A stretch of 64,000 bases of DNA from Streptacidiphilus sp. PB12-B1b (GCF_014084125.1 NZ_CP048405.1:62001-126000), one strand, 5' to 3'; counted from the stretch's first letter, positions 22,529 to 32,331 are shown. The notes: generated from the letters alone by a model not told the origin. Made by a program: numbers and translations.

Positions 22529-22563
22529 GGTCCGATAGGTCAGCCGGTTCAGGCTGTGGCGCT

Positions 22564-24282
22564 ATGAAGGTGCTTCCACGGCGGCGCAGGGCCGTCCTGT
22601 TGAACTCCGTCCTCGGCCTGGTGCTGGTGGCGGGCGCAGGTGCCGCGTACGCGGCGGTGAACGAGGGCAGTACCACCGCCAAGGCCGGGCAGAGGACGGC
22701 GACCGTCGCCCGGGGCACGGTGGTCTCGACGGTCTCCGGATCAGGCTCGCTGGTGTCCCCCTCGAACGCCGGGGCCGACTTCGTCACCGGTGGGACGCTG
22801 ACCGAGGTCGACGTGGCCGCCGGAGACAAGGTCACCGCGGGCGAGGTTCTGGCGAAGGTCGATCCGACCGCCGCCGACGAGGCCTTGAGCACCGCGCAGG
22901 CCACGCTGTCCTCGGCGGAGGCCAACCTGGCCGACGTGGAGGCGGGCGACGCCCCGACGACCGGCTCGGGCAGCGGTAGCGGGAGCAGCGGCAGCGGGAA
23001 CGGCGGCTCGGGCTACGGCTCCGGCAGCGGCGGCTCCGGCAGTGGCTCGGGTGGCGCCACGAGCTCGTACAGCCACGCGCCCTCCCCCTCGACCAGCGGC
23101 CGCCCGTCCGGGTCCGGCGGGTCCGGCGGGTCCGGGTCCGGTGGCAGGGGCGGGAAGCCCTCCAGCGGTCCGACGGCCAAGCCCTCGGCCTCCCCGAGCG
23201 GCAGCGCCAAGCCGAAGCCCAAGCCTTCGCCGAGCAGCAGCGCCGACCAGGCCCCGACGGCCTCGGACGCGGTGGCCGCGCAGCCCGCCTCCTACGTCGA
23301 GGACGTCGCGGACACGGTCACCAGCACGCCCACCGTCAATCCGGTGGACCTCGCCGACGCCGAGGAGCAGGTCACCACCGCGCAGAACGCCGTGGCCGCC
23401 GCGCAGCGCGCGGTGGCGGGCACGGTGCTGACCGCACCGGTCAGCGGGACGGTGGCCTCGGTGGCGGGCAAGGTGGGCCAGACGGTCTCCGGCACCGTCT
23501 CCAGCTCCGGCAGCGGTTCGGGCAGCGGCAGCGGTTCGGGCAGCGGCAGCGGTTCTGAAAGCGGCAGCGGCGGGTCCGGCTCAGGTACGGGCAGCGGCTC
23601 CGGCTCCGGCAGCGGGTCCGGCACTGGCGCGGGCAGCGGCGCCGGCTCCGGCAGCTCGTCCGCCGCCTCGTCCTCGTCGTCGTCCTCCTCGCCCACCGGG
23701 TTCGTAGTGATCACCAACCCGACCGGGATGGAGGTCAGCGCGGACTTCTCCGAGGCCGACGCGTTGAAGCTGCAGGCCGGTCAGTCGGCCACGGTCTCGC
23801 TCAACGCCGAGGCCGGTACGACCCTGGACGCCAAGGTGCTGTCGATCAGCTCGCTCCCGGTGAGCAGCTCCTCATCCGGCTCCTCGGCCAGCGCGGTGCA
23901 GTACGCGGCGCTGCTGTCGATCACCAGTGACACCAGCAGCCTGCGGACCGGCCTCAGCGCCAGCGTCCAGGTGACCACCGCCGAGGCGGACGGTGCGCTG
24001 TACGTTCCGACCGCGGCGGTCACCGGCACCGGCGCGTCCAGCACGGTGACCGTGCTCGGCGCCGATGGAACCACCACCCGCAAGAACGTGGTGGCGGGTG
24101 TGGAGGGGGACACCGACGTGCAGATCACCAGTGGCGTCACGCTGGGCGAGAAGGTGGTGCTGACCTCGGTCTCGGCCGGCGGCAGCAACGGCTTCCCGAG
24201 CGGGGCCTTTCCCGGCGGCGCGGGCGGCGGGCGCGCCGCGTCCGGTGTCGGCAGCGGTCTGACCGGCGGTGGCCGCGGATGA
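22564..24282 (+). CDS. MacA/HlyD-type periplasmic adaptor protein 2 with long Gly/Ser linkers
   Basis: A 572-residue paralogue of adaptor 1 with the same start (MKVLPRRRRAVLLNSVL), membrane helix, barrel-sandwich core and GTVLTAPVSGTVASVAG strand. It differs by two large inserts, one of about 100 residues rich in Gly/Ser/Pro after the first barrel half and one of about 60 residues of GSGS repeats in the second half. The inserts probably form flexible loops or a wall-spanning stalk. No ribosome site precedes the ATG. The stop overlaps ATPase 2 by four bases. Confidence 0.85.
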   Translation: MKVLPRRRRAVLLNSVLGLVLVAGAGAAYAAVNEGSTTAKAGQRTATVARGTVVSTVSGSGSLVSPSNAGADFVTGGTLTEVDVAAGDKVTAGEVLAKVDPTAADEALSTAQATLSSAEANLADVEAGDAPTTGSGSGSGSSGSGNGGSGYGSGSGGSGSGSGGATSSYSHAPSPSTSGRPSGSGGSGGSGSGGRGGKPSSGPTAKPSASPSGSAKPKPKPSPSSSADQAPTASDAVAAQPASYVEDVADTVTSTPTVNPVDLADAEEQVTTAQNAVAAAQRAVAGTVLTAPVSGTVASVAGKVGQTVSGTVSSSGSGSGSGSGSGSGSGSESGSGGSGSGTGSGSGSGSGSGTGAGSGAGSGSSSAASSSSSSSSPTGFVVITNPTGMEVSADFSEADALKLQAGQSATVSLNAEAGTTLDAKVLSISSLPVSSSSSGSSASAVQYAALLSITSDTSSLRTGLSASVQVTTAEADGALYVPTAAVTGTGASSTVTVLGADGTTTRKNVVAGVEGDTDVQITSGVTLGEKVVLTSVSAGGSNGFPSGAFPGGAGGGRAASGVGSGLTGGGRG

Positions 24283-25187
24283 GCCACTCCCTTCCGGCCC
24301 TGCGCCGGCGCGGCAGCGCGCCGAGCCGGGCGAACGACGCACAGCAGCAGGCACAGCGGCAGGCGCGGGCGGACGGCGCGCGCGGCCCGGTCCCGGTGAT
24401 CTCGGTGCAGCGGCTGGTCAAGAGCTACGGCGTGGGCGAGGCGGCGGTGCACGCGCTGGCGGGCCCGCTGGACGCCGAGGGCAGGCCGCGCGGCGTGGAC
24501 CTGAGCATCCAGGAGGGCGACTTCGTCGCCATCATGGGCAGCTCCGGCTCGGGCAAGTCGACGCTGATGAACATCCTGGGCTGCCTGGACTCGCCGACCT
24601 CCGGCCGCTACCTGCTGGACGGCATCGACGTCGGCGGCCTGGACGAGCACCAGCTGTCGCTGGTGCGCAACCGCAAGATCGGCTTCATCTTCCAGTCGTT
24701 CAACCTGGTGCCGCGGACCACCGCGGTGGCGCAGGTGGAGCTGCCGCTGGCGTACGCCGGGGTGAAGGCGGCCGAGCGCCGCCGCCGGGCGATGGCCGCG
24801 CTGACCCTGGTCGGCCTGGCCGACCGGGCCGACCACCGGCCCAACGAGCTGTCCGGCGGCCAGCAGCAGCGCGTGGCCGTGGCCCGCGCCCTGGTGACCG
24901 CCCCGGCGATGCTGCTGGCCGACGAGCCCACCGGCAACCTGGACACCCGCAGCACCGACGACGTCCTGGCGATCGTGGACCGGCTGAACGCCTCCGGCCG
25001 CACGGTCGTGCTGATCACCCACGAGGACGAGGTGGCCCGGCACGCCAAGCGCGTGGTCCGGCTCGTCGACGGCCAGGTGATGTCCGATGTGCGGCAGGCG
25101 CCGGTCGTCGGCGCACCCCCGGCCCTGCTCGACCCGGTCACCTTCGCCGAGCACTCACTGCACGCACAGACAGGAGCCCAGGGGTGA
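24279..25187 (+). CDS. MacB-type ABC transporter ATP-binding protein 2
   Basis: A 302-residue ATPase with Walker A GSSGSGKST, FQSFNLVPRTT, LSGGQQQRVAVARALV, MLLADEPTGNLD and LITHED. It is almost identical in its core to ATPase 1. It overlaps the adaptor by four bases and the permease by four bases (GTGA), giving a tightly coupled adaptor-ATPase-permease unit. Confidence 0.92.
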   Translation: MSHSLPALRRRGSAPSRANDAQQQAQRQARADGARGPVPVISVQRLVKSYGVGEAAVHALAGPLDAEGRPRGVDLSIQEGDFVAIMGSSGSGKSTLMNILGCLDSPTSGRYLLDGIDVGGLDEHQLSLVRNRKIGFIFQSFNLVPRTTAVAQVELPLAYAGVKAAERRRRAMAALTLVGLADRADHRPNELSGGQQQRVAVARALVTAPAMLLADEPTGNLDTRSTDDVLAIVDRLNASGRTVVLITHEDEVARHAKRVVRLVDGQVMSDVRQAPVVGAPPALLDPVTFAEHSLHAQTGAQG

Positions 25188-26398
25188 ACCCGCTCCAGAC
25201 GCTGCGCTTCGCCGTCGGCGGACTCGCGGCCAACAAGGTCCGTTCCGGACTGACCATGCTCGGCATCCTCATCGGCGTGGCGGCGGTCATCCTGCTGCTC
25301 GCCGTCGGCAACGGCTCCGAGCAGGCGGTGGTGAACTCCATCGACGCGCTGGGCACCAACTCGCTGACGGTGACCTCCGGGACGTCGTCCGCGACCTCCA
25401 CCGCGACCAGCATCAAGCCGCTGACCGTCGCCGACGCCAAGGCGCTGGCCGACACCGCCCAGGCGCCGGACATCTCCGGGGTCGCCCCCGAGGTCACCAC
25501 CTCGCAGACGGCGATCTACAACGGCGTCTCGCACAGCGTCAGTTCGGTGATCGGCACCTACCCGGCCTACTTCGAGGCGTCCAACAGCAAGGTCACCACC
25601 GGTGACTACTTCAGCGACGACGACGTCCTCAACTCCCGCAAGGTCTGCGTGATCGGCTCCACCACCGCCACCGACCTGTTCGGCACGGCCAGCCCCATCG
25701 GCAAGGTGATCACCCTCGGCGGGACGCCGTTCACCGTCGTCGGCGAGCTGGCCACCAAGGGCTCCAGCACCAGCAGCTTCGACGACCCGGACGACACGGT
25801 CATCGCGCCGCTGCCGACCGTGCAGAACGCCTTCACCGGCTTCGGCTCGCTCAGCCAGATCCTGGTCGAGGCCAAGTCGGCGTCGGCGACCACCGCCGCC
25901 ACCAACGAGATCACCACCGTGCTGATGGGCACGCACGGGATCTCCAGCTCCTCGGCCGTGGACTTCCGGGTCAGCAGCCAGACGACGCTGCTGGCCACCC
26001 GCTCCTCCAGCACCCAGACGCTGACCGTGCTGCTGGGCGCGGTCGCCGCGATCTCGCTGCTGGTCGGCGGGATCGGGATCACCAACATCATGCTGGTGAC
26101 GGTGACCGAGCGGACCCGCGAGATCGGCATCCGCAAGGCCATCGGCGCGCCCAAGGGCGTCATCATGGGCCAGTTCCTGGCCGAGTCGACGCTGTTGTCC
26201 CTGATCGGCGGCGGCCTGGGGGTGGTGACGGCGCTCATCGGGGCGCACTTCACCATCGTCGGCATCAAGCCGGTGGTGATCCCGGCCTCGGTGTACGGCT
26301 CCTTCGGGATCGCCGTCGCCATCGGCCTGTTCTTCGGCAGCTACCCCGCCAACCGCGCGGCCGGCCTGCGCCCGATCGATGCGCTGCGCCATGAGTGA
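25184..26398 (+). CDS. MacB/FtsX-type ABC permease
   Basis: A 404-residue permease. It has an N-terminal helix (VRSGLTMLGILIGVAAVILLLAV), a large extracellular MacB_PCD domain (about residues 45-270), and three C-terminal helices with SLLVGGIGITNIMLVTVTERTREIGIRKAIGA, the FtsX signature. This mechanotransmission family moves or extracts substrates on the outer face of the membrane. It is the only such permease in the window, although two cognate ATPase-adaptor pairs exist. Confidence 0.92.
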   Translation: MNPLQTLRFAVGGLAANKVRSGLTMLGILIGVAAVILLLAVGNGSEQAVVNSIDALGTNSLTVTSGTSSATSTATSIKPLTVADAKALADTAQAPDISGVAPEVTTSQTAIYNGVSHSVSSVIGTYPAYFEASNSKVTTGDYFSDDDVLNSRKVCVIGSTTATDLFGTASPIGKVITLGGTPFTVVGELATKGSSTSSFDDPDDTVIAPLPTVQNAFTGFGSLSQILVEAKSASATTAATNEITTVLMGTHGISSSSAVDFRVSSQTTLLATRSSSTQTLTVLLGAVAAISLLVGGIGITNIMLVTVTERTREIGIRKAIGAPKGVIMGQFLAESTLLSLIGGGLGVVTALIGAHFTIVGIKPVVIPASVYGSFGIAVAIGLFFGSYPANRAAGLRPIDALRHE

Positions 26399-26429
26399 CA
26401 GCCACCAACTTCCCAGGGAGGATGCGGAC

Positions 26430-27119
26430 ATGGCCGCACGCCGTACCGAACTCGTCAAGCAGCCGGAGAGCCCGCTGGTACCGGGGCTGCGGGAGGACCC
26501 CGTCCTGGAGCCCGAACTCCTGGACGACAGCACCCAGCAGCTGCGCCTCAGCCCGGAGGACATCCTGGCCGAGCCCCCGGACGCCCGGGACATCGCCGCC
26601 GAGCTGGCCGCGCCGCCGCGCCGCAAGCTGCCGTGGCTGACGCTGCTGCTGGCCGCCGGGGTGATCGCCGCGGGCTCCTTCGCCGGCGGCGCGCTGGTGG
26701 AGAAGAACAGCGGCTCGGGCTCGTCCGGCGCCGCGTCCGCCTTCGCCAAGCTGCGCTCGGGCGCGGCCGGGGCGGCCGACGCCGGGGGCTTCACCCGCGG
26801 CGGGGCGAGCGGCTCGGCCTCCGGCGGCTTCGGCGGGGGCTTCGGCGGCGCGGGCGGTGCCACCACCGGTACGGTGAAGCTGGTCGACGGCAGCACCATC
26901 TACGTCACCAACTCCTCCGGCAACATCGTCAAGGTCACCACCGGCGGCTCGACCACGGTCAGCATCGCCAAGAGCGGGACCGTCAGTCAGCTCCAGCCGG
27001 GGCAGACGGTGACCGTCCGGGGCACCACGGACTCCTCCGGGAACGTGGCGGCCACCAGCGTCTCCGAGGGCGGCACCACCGGTGCGGCGGGTGCGGCCGC
27101 GGGCGGCTCGGCGGGCTGA
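26430..27119 (+). CDS. Single-pass membrane protein with DUF5666-like outer domain
   Basis: A 229-residue protein with an acidic N-terminal half, one helix (LPWLTLLLAAGVIAAGSFAGG), a Gly-rich stalk and a small beta domain (GTVKLVDGSTIYVTNSSGN, LQPGQTVTVRGTTDSSGNV) resembling DUF5666. The start at 26430 is chosen for the site GGGAGG eight bases upstream; an in-frame ATG at 26391 overlapping the permease stop is an alternative. It closes the transporter operon and is probably an accessory exported protein. Confidence 0.75.
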   Translation: MAARRTELVKQPESPLVPGLREDPVLEPELLDDSTQQLRLSPEDILAEPPDARDIAAELAAPPRRKLPWLTLLLAAGVIAAGSFAGGALVEKNSGSGSSGAASAFAKLRSGAAGAADAGGFTRGGASGSASGGFGGGFGGAGGATTGTVKLVDGSTIYVTNSSGNIVKVTTGGSTTVSIAKSGTVSQLQPGQTVTVRGTTDSSGNVAATSVSEGGTTGAAGAAAGGSAG

Positions 27120-27207
27120 GGATTCACACAGCCGGTCCTCATGCTGTCTTCATCTCGGACGCGTACGTTCCGATAACTCCCTCTTCCTTCCTATCGGGGC
27201 CGCACAC

Positions 27208-27935
27208 ATGGACACCACCGAAGCCAGCCTGCTGGTCGTGGACGACGAGCCGAACATCCGGGAGCTGCTCTCCGCATCGCTGCGGTTCGCGGGCTTCCGG
27301 GTGTCCTCGGCCGCCTCCGGCGCGGAGGCGGTCACCGCCGTCGCTCGGGACCGCCCCGACCTGGTCGTTCTCGACGTGATGCTGCCCGACATGGACGGCT
27401 TCGCGGTGGTCCGGCGGCTGCGGGACGACTCCGGCGCGGCCACCCGGGGGCCGAGCGCGACCGCATCCCGGTGATCTTCCTGACCGCCAAGGACGGCGTG
27501 GACGACAAGATCAGCGGGCTGACCGCAGGCGGCGACGACTACGTCACCAAGCCCTTCAGCCTGGAGGAGCTGATCGCCCGGATCCGGGCGATCCTGCGCC
27601 GCACCGGCGGCATCGCCGACGAGGACCACCTGGTCGTCGGCGATCTGGAGCTGGACCCGGTCGGCCACCAGGTGCACCGGGCCGGGCGGGCGGTCTCGCT
27701 CTCGCCCACCGAGTTCAAGCTGCTCGAGTACCTGATGAACAACACCGGCCGGGTGGTGTCGAAGATGCAGATCCTCGACCACGTCTGGGCCTACGACTTC
27801 GGCGGCGACCTCAGCATCGTCGAGTCGTACATCTCCTACCTGCGGCGCAAGGTCGACTCCGGCGCCAACGGCAGCCCCAAGCTGATCCACACGGTGCGCG
27901 GCATCGGCTATGTCCTCCGACGCCCGGCCGCGTAG
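27208..27935 (+). CDS. OmpR/PhoB-type response regulator (frameshifted)
   Basis: The receiver domain has the acidic pair in VVDDEPNIRELL, phospho-acceptor D56 in LVVLDVMLPDMDG and, after a break, the Lys of FLTAKDG. The winged-helix output domain includes SPTEFKLLEYLMNN and SYISYLRRKVD. The frame breaks at about 27444-27452 (CCCGGGGGCC); one added G or C makes the protein continuous, so a sequence error is likely. It overlaps the kinase gene by 26 bases. It is similar in type to TrcR/CutR-class regulators and probably controls the adjacent MacAB-like operons. Confidence 0.85.
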
Positions 27936-29466
27936 CGTGCCGGCGCTGGCCGCGGCCCGGCTGCGCCGCTTCTGGCGGCGGCTGCGGCGGGTCCGGTTCT
28001 CGTCGTTCTCGCTGCGCAGCAGGCTGCTGTGCCTGGCCGTGGCGCTGGTCCTGGTCGGGCTGGCGGTGAGCGACGGGCTGGTGGTGGCGGTCGTCCGGGG
28101 CCAGCTGGTGGACCGGGTCGACACCCAGCTGGAGCGGTTCGCCCGCTCCGCCTCCACCCGTGCGCCGTTCCCGCAGCACCAGGCGCCGGCGGGCTGGGCC
28201 GGGGCCGGCGGCGACGGCCGGATGAGCGGCCTGCTCAGCAACTACGCCATCGCCTACGCGCTGCCCGACGGCACCCGCTCGGCCTGGCAGCAGCAGGGCC
28301 TGTCCACCTCCGACCCCACCCCCAGCCTGCCGGCGATGACTCCGGCGCAGCTGGCCGCGCGCAGCGGCCACGTCTTCAACGTGCCCAGCGACCACGGCAG
28401 CAGCAGCTGGCAGGTGCTGATCCTGCCCGCCGCCTATCCGCTGTACGAGAACGGCACCCCGGTGGCGGGCAGCGTGGTGGTGGCCGTGTCGCTGATCGAC
28501 ACCGACGCCACCATGGCCAAGCTGGACGAGGGGTTCCTGGCCATCGGCCTGGTCGTGCTGCTGCTGATCTCGGTCGCGGGCTGGTTCGCGGTCCGCCGGG
28601 GCCTCAAGCCGCTGGAGCAGATCGAGTCCAAGGCCACCGAGATCGCCGGGGGCCACCCGCTGTCCAACCGGATGCCGGAGGCCTCGCAGCGCACCGAGGT
28701 GGGGCGGCTGTCCAACTCGCTCAACTCGATGCTGGACCAGATCGAGGGCGCGTTCGCGGCCCGGGCCGCCTCCGAGAACCGGATGCGGGCCTTCGTCGCG
28801 GACGCCAGCCACGAGCTGCGCACGCCGCTCGCGGGCATCCGCGGCTTCGCCGAGCTGTACCGCATGGGCGCGCTCAGCGAGGAGGCCGACATCAAGCGGA
28901 CCATGGCCCGGATCGAGAGCGAGGCGGTCCGGATGGGCGGCCTGGTCGAGGACCTGCTGACGCTGGCCCGGCTGGACGAGCAGCGCCCGATCGAGCTGGC
29001 CCCGATGGACCTGCGCACCCTGGCCGCCGACGCGCTGCACGACACCACTGCGCTGGACCCGACCCGTCCGGTCTCGCTGACCGGCCCCGGCGGGGGCACC
29101 GCGCCGTCGGCCGCGCTGGTGCTGGGGGACGAGGCGCGGCTGCGCCAGGTGGTGACCAACCTGGTGGGCAACGCGGTGCGGCACACCCCGCCGGGCACCC
29201 CGGTGCGGATCGGCGTGGGCACGGTGGGCGGCCACGGCGTGATCGAGGTCGCCGACCAGGGCCCGGGGCTGACGCCGGAGCAGGCCACCCGGGTGTTCGA
29301 GCGGTTCTACCGGGTGGACGCCTCCCGCAGCCGCAATGAGGGCGGGGGAGCGGGCCTGGGCCTGGCGATCGTCTCCGCTCTGGTGACCGCGCACAGCGGC
29401 GACGTCCAGGTGGAGAGCGTCCCCGGGGCCGGCGCGGTGTTCCGCGTGAGACTACCCGTCAACTAG
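27910..29466 (+). CDS. Sensor histidine kinase
   Basis: A 518-residue kinase: basic cytosolic leader, first helix about residues 38-62, extracellular sensor about 65-205, second helix about 208-228, HAMP, then HisKA with phospho-acceptor H301 in VADASHELRTPLAGIRGF. The ATPase domain shows NLVGNAVRHT, ADQGPGLTPE and GAGLGLAIV. The start at 27910 overlaps the regulator; an in-frame GTG at 27937 just after the regulator stop is equally plausible. It pairs with the OmpR-type regulator upstream. Confidence 0.9.
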   Translation: MSSDARPRSVPALAAARLRRFWRRLRRVRFSSFSLRSRLLCLAVALVLVGLAVSDGLVVAVVRGQLVDRVDTQLERFARSASTRAPFPQHQAPAGWAGAGGDGRMSGLLSNYAIAYALPDGTRSAWQQQGLSTSDPTPSLPAMTPAQLAARSGHVFNVPSDHGSSSWQVLILPAAYPLYENGTPVAGSVVVAVSLIDTDATMAKLDEGFLAIGLVVLLLISVAGWFAVRRGLKPLEQIESKATEIAGGHPLSNRMPEASQRTEVGRLSNSLNSMLDQIEGAFAARAASENRMRAFVADASHELRTPLAGIRGFAELYRMGALSEEADIKRTMARIESEAVRMGGLVEDLLTLARLDEQRPIELAPMDLRTLAADALHDTTALDPTRPVSLTGPGGGTAPSAALVLGDEARLRQVVTNLVGNAVRHTPPGTPVRIGVGTVGGHGVIEVADQGPGLTPEQATRVFERFYRVDASRSRNEGGGAGLGLAIVSALVTAHSGDVQVESVPGAGAVFRVRLPVN

Positions 29467-29579
29467 TCCCCTTCCAGGCGGCTTGGCCGCCTCGCTGTCC
29501 GCGTTGTCGCTGGCCACAGGTGTGGCGGAGGACACGCGGATTCTGGCGTCCAGCACCCCTGGCGCTGCGCGAGAATATC

Positions 29580-29597
29580 TTGTGAAAGTGTTCACAT
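29580..29597. promoter_or_regulatory. Rex operator (ROP site)
   Basis: TTGTGAAAGTGTTCACAT matches the Rex consensus TTGTGAAnnnnTTCACAA at all but the last base. It lies 71 bases before the cydA GTG. Rex senses NADH/NAD and represses cyd genes in Streptomyces coelicolor, so this operon is probably derepressed when oxygen or electron acceptors run low. Confidence 0.9.
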
Positions 29598-29667
29598 TCA
29601 CGAGCGCTCGACAGTGCGTGCCCGTGCGGTGACAAAAGTGGCATGTACAGGCAGCGGAGGCGACGAC

Positions 29668-31220
29668 GTGTATCTCGCTCTGGCTTCGGACACGGTGGCG
29701 CGCTGGCAGTTCGGCATCACCACGGTCTTCCACTACCTCTTCGTCCCGCTGACGATCGCGCTGGCCGCGGTCACCGCAGGTCTGGAGACCGGCTACGTGC
29801 GGACCGGCAAGGAGAAGTACTTCCACGCCACCAAGTTCTGGGGAAAGCTCTTCCTGATCAACATGGCCCTCGGCGTGGCCACCGGCATCGTCCAGGAGTT
29901 CCAGTTCGGCATGAACTGGTCCCAGTACTCCCGCTTCGTGGGGACGTCTTCGGCGCCCCGCTGGCGATGGAGGCCCTGATCGCCTTCTTCTTCGAGTCGA
30001 CCTTCATCGGCCTGTGGATCTTCGGCTGGGACCGGCTGCCCAAGCGCATCCACTGCGCCTGCATCTGGATGGTCGCCCTGGGCACCGTGCTCTCCGGCTA
30101 CTTCATCCTCGCCGCCAACTCCTGGATGCAGCACCCGGTCGGCTACCACATCGACCCCGCCACCGGTAAGGCGCAGCTGACCAGCATCACCGCGGTGCTG
30201 TTCCAGAGCACCACCGTGGTCGTGGTGCTGCACACCCTCACCGCCGCCTTCCTGACCGGCGCGGCCCTGGTCGTCGGCATAGCCAGCCACCACCTGTGGA
30301 AGGCCCGGCGGCAGCAGGCCCAGGGCACGGCGGTGGACCGCAAGATGGTCGCCGCCATGCGCACCTCGCTGCGGGTCGGCCTGGTCATGGCCGTCGTCTC
30401 CGGCCTCGGCGTCGCGCTCACCGGCGACACCCTGGGCAAGGTCATGTTCCAGCAGCAGCCCATGAAGATGGCCTCCGCCGAAGCCCTGTGGCAGACCGCC
30501 GCACCCGCGCCCTTCTCGGTCTTCGCCGTCGGCGACGTATCCAGGGGCGACAACTCCGTCGAGCTGTCCGTGCCCGGCCTGCTCTCCTTCCTCGCCCACA
30601 GCGACTTCACCGACGCCGTCCCCGGCATCAACAACATCGCCGCCCGCGAGGCCGCCGAGTACGGCGGCAAGCCCGCCGACTACATCCCCAACATCTTCGT
30701 CACCTTCTGGGGCTTCCGGCTGATGATCGGCTTCGGGATGACCTCCTTCGCCGCCGGGACGGCCGGCCTGTGGCTCACCCGCCGCCGGCGCTGGCTGGCC
30801 CCGGAGCACCGCACCGGCGAGGACGAGGTGCCGCCGCTGATGCTCACCAGGAACCGGGAACTCGGCGCGTTCTTCACGAAGTGGGGCTGGCGCTGCGGGA
30901 TTCTGACCCTGGGCTTCCCCCTCGTCGCCAACAGCTTCGGCTGGATCTTCACTGAGATGGGCCGTCAGCCATGGGCCGTCTACGGACTGATGAAAACCTC
31001 CAGCGCGGTCTCCCCCAACGTCTCGGTGGCCCTGCAGATCACCGCGCTGAGCGTGTTCGTGCTGCTCTACACGGTGCTCGCGGTGGTCGAGGTCAGGCTG
31101 ATGGTCAAGTACGCCAAGGCCGGTCCGGTCACCGGCGAGCAGCCGCCCGACAAGGACCCCGTGCTGCGCGGTCCCGGCTCCGACGAGGACGCCGACAAGC
31201 CCCTCGCCTTCGCGTACTGA
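29668..31220 (+). CDS. cydA: Cytochrome bd oxidase subunit I (frameshifted)
   Basis: About 517 residues once repaired. The GTG start (MYLALASD) has GGAGG seven bases upstream. H22 in FGITTVFHYLF matches the haem b595 ligand. The quinol-site and haem region GWIFTEMGRQPWAVYG is present. The frame breaks at 29940-29943: GTGGGGAC needs one more G to read FVGDVFGAPLAMEALIAFF. Since cydB and cydDC downstream are intact, a sequence error is the best explanation. This subunit carries all three haems and reduces oxygen with quinol electrons. Confidence 0.92.
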
Positions 31221-31245
31221 GCGCATAGACCGCCAGGAGACCGAG

Positions 31246-32262
31246 ATGTCCCTTCCCGATGTGTGGTTCGTCATCATCGCCGTCCTGTGGACCGGCTACT
31301 TCTTCCTCGAGGGCTTCGACTTCGGCGTCGGCGTGCTCACCAAGCTGCTCGCCCGCGACGAGCAGGAGCGCCGGGTGCTCATCAACACCATCGGCCCGGT
31401 CTGGGACGGCAACGAGGTGTGGCTGCTCACCGCGGGCGGCGCCACCTTCGCCGCCTTCCCCGACTGGTACGCCACCCTGTTCAGCGGCTTCTACCTGCCG
31501 CTGCTGGCCATCCTGGTCTGCCTGATCCTGCGGGTCGTCGCCTTCGAGTACCGCGCCAAGCGCGACGGCGAGCGCTGGAAGCGGAACTGGGAGCACGTCA
31601 TCTTCTGGACCTCGCTGGTACCGGCCTTCCTGTGGGGCGTGGCCTTCGCCGACATCGTCCACGGGGTGCCGATCGACGGCCGCAAGAACGTCACCGGCGG
31701 CGTGCTCACCCTGCTCCACCCCTACGCGCTGCTCGGCGGGCTGACCACGCTCTCCCTGTTCACCTTCCACGGCTCGGTGTTCACCGCGCTGAAGACCCTC
31801 GGCGGCATCCGCCAGCGGGCCCGGATCACCGCCGCCCGGACCGGGGCGGTCACCGCGGTCCTCGCGCTGACCTTCCTGGTCTGGACCCAGGCCGACCGCG
31901 GCAACGACTGGAGCCTGGCCACGCTGGTGCTGGCCGTGCTGGGCCTGCTCGCGGCCTTCGCCGCCAACTTGCGCGGACGCGAGGGCTGGGCCTTCATCCA
32001 CTCCGGGGTGACGGTGGTGGCCACCACCGCGACGCTGTTCCTGGCGCTGTTCCCGGACGTGATGCCGTCCACCACCGACCCGGCCTTCAGCCTGACCGTC
32101 GGCAATGCGGCCTCCGGCCACTACTCGCTGCTGATCATGACCTGGCTGGCGGCGCTGGCGACCCCGCTGGTGCTGCTCTACCAGGGCTGGACCTACTGGG
32201 TGTTCCGCAAGCGCATCGGCGTCCAGCACATCCCGGCCGGTCAGATCCCCGCCGCCCGCTGA
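31246..32262 (+). CDS. cydB: Cytochrome bd oxidase subunit II
   Basis: A 338-residue polytopic protein opening MSLPDVWFVIIAVLWTGYFFLEGFDFGVG, the CydB signature, with GPVWDGNEVWLLTAGGATFAAFP following. About eight membrane helices. AGGAGA lies before the ATG. It follows cydA by 25 bases in the Rex-controlled operon. Confidence 0.96.
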   Translation: MSLPDVWFVIIAVLWTGYFFLEGFDFGVGVLTKLLARDEQERRVLINTIGPVWDGNEVWLLTAGGATFAAFPDWYATLFSGFYLPLLAILVCLILRVVAFEYRAKRDGERWKRNWEHVIFWTSLVPAFLWGVAFADIVHGVPIDGRKNVTGGVLTLLHPYALLGGLTTLSLFTFHGSVFTALKTLGGIRQRARITAARTGAVTAVLALTFLVWTQADRGNDWSLATLVLAVLGLLAAFAANLRGREGWAFIHSGVTVVATTATLFLALFPDVMPSTTDPAFSLTVGNAASGHYSLLIMTWLAALATPLVLLYQGWTYWVFRKRIGVQHIPAGQIPAAR

Positions 32263-32317
32263 GCCTGCCGCCCGCCCGAGCCCGCCGACCGCCGAGCCTG
32301 CCGCCGTTCGAGGAGAT

Positions 32318-32331
32318 GTTTCACGTGAAAC
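32318..32331. promoter_or_regulatory. parS centromere site at the cydDC start
   Basis: GTTTCACGTGAAAC is a perfect 14-bp palindrome identical to the Streptomyces parS core bound by ParB. It spans the cydDC GTG start codon and sits between its ribosome site and coding region. In Streptomyces parS sites cluster around oriC, so this helps place the window on the chromosome. Confidence 0.85.
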
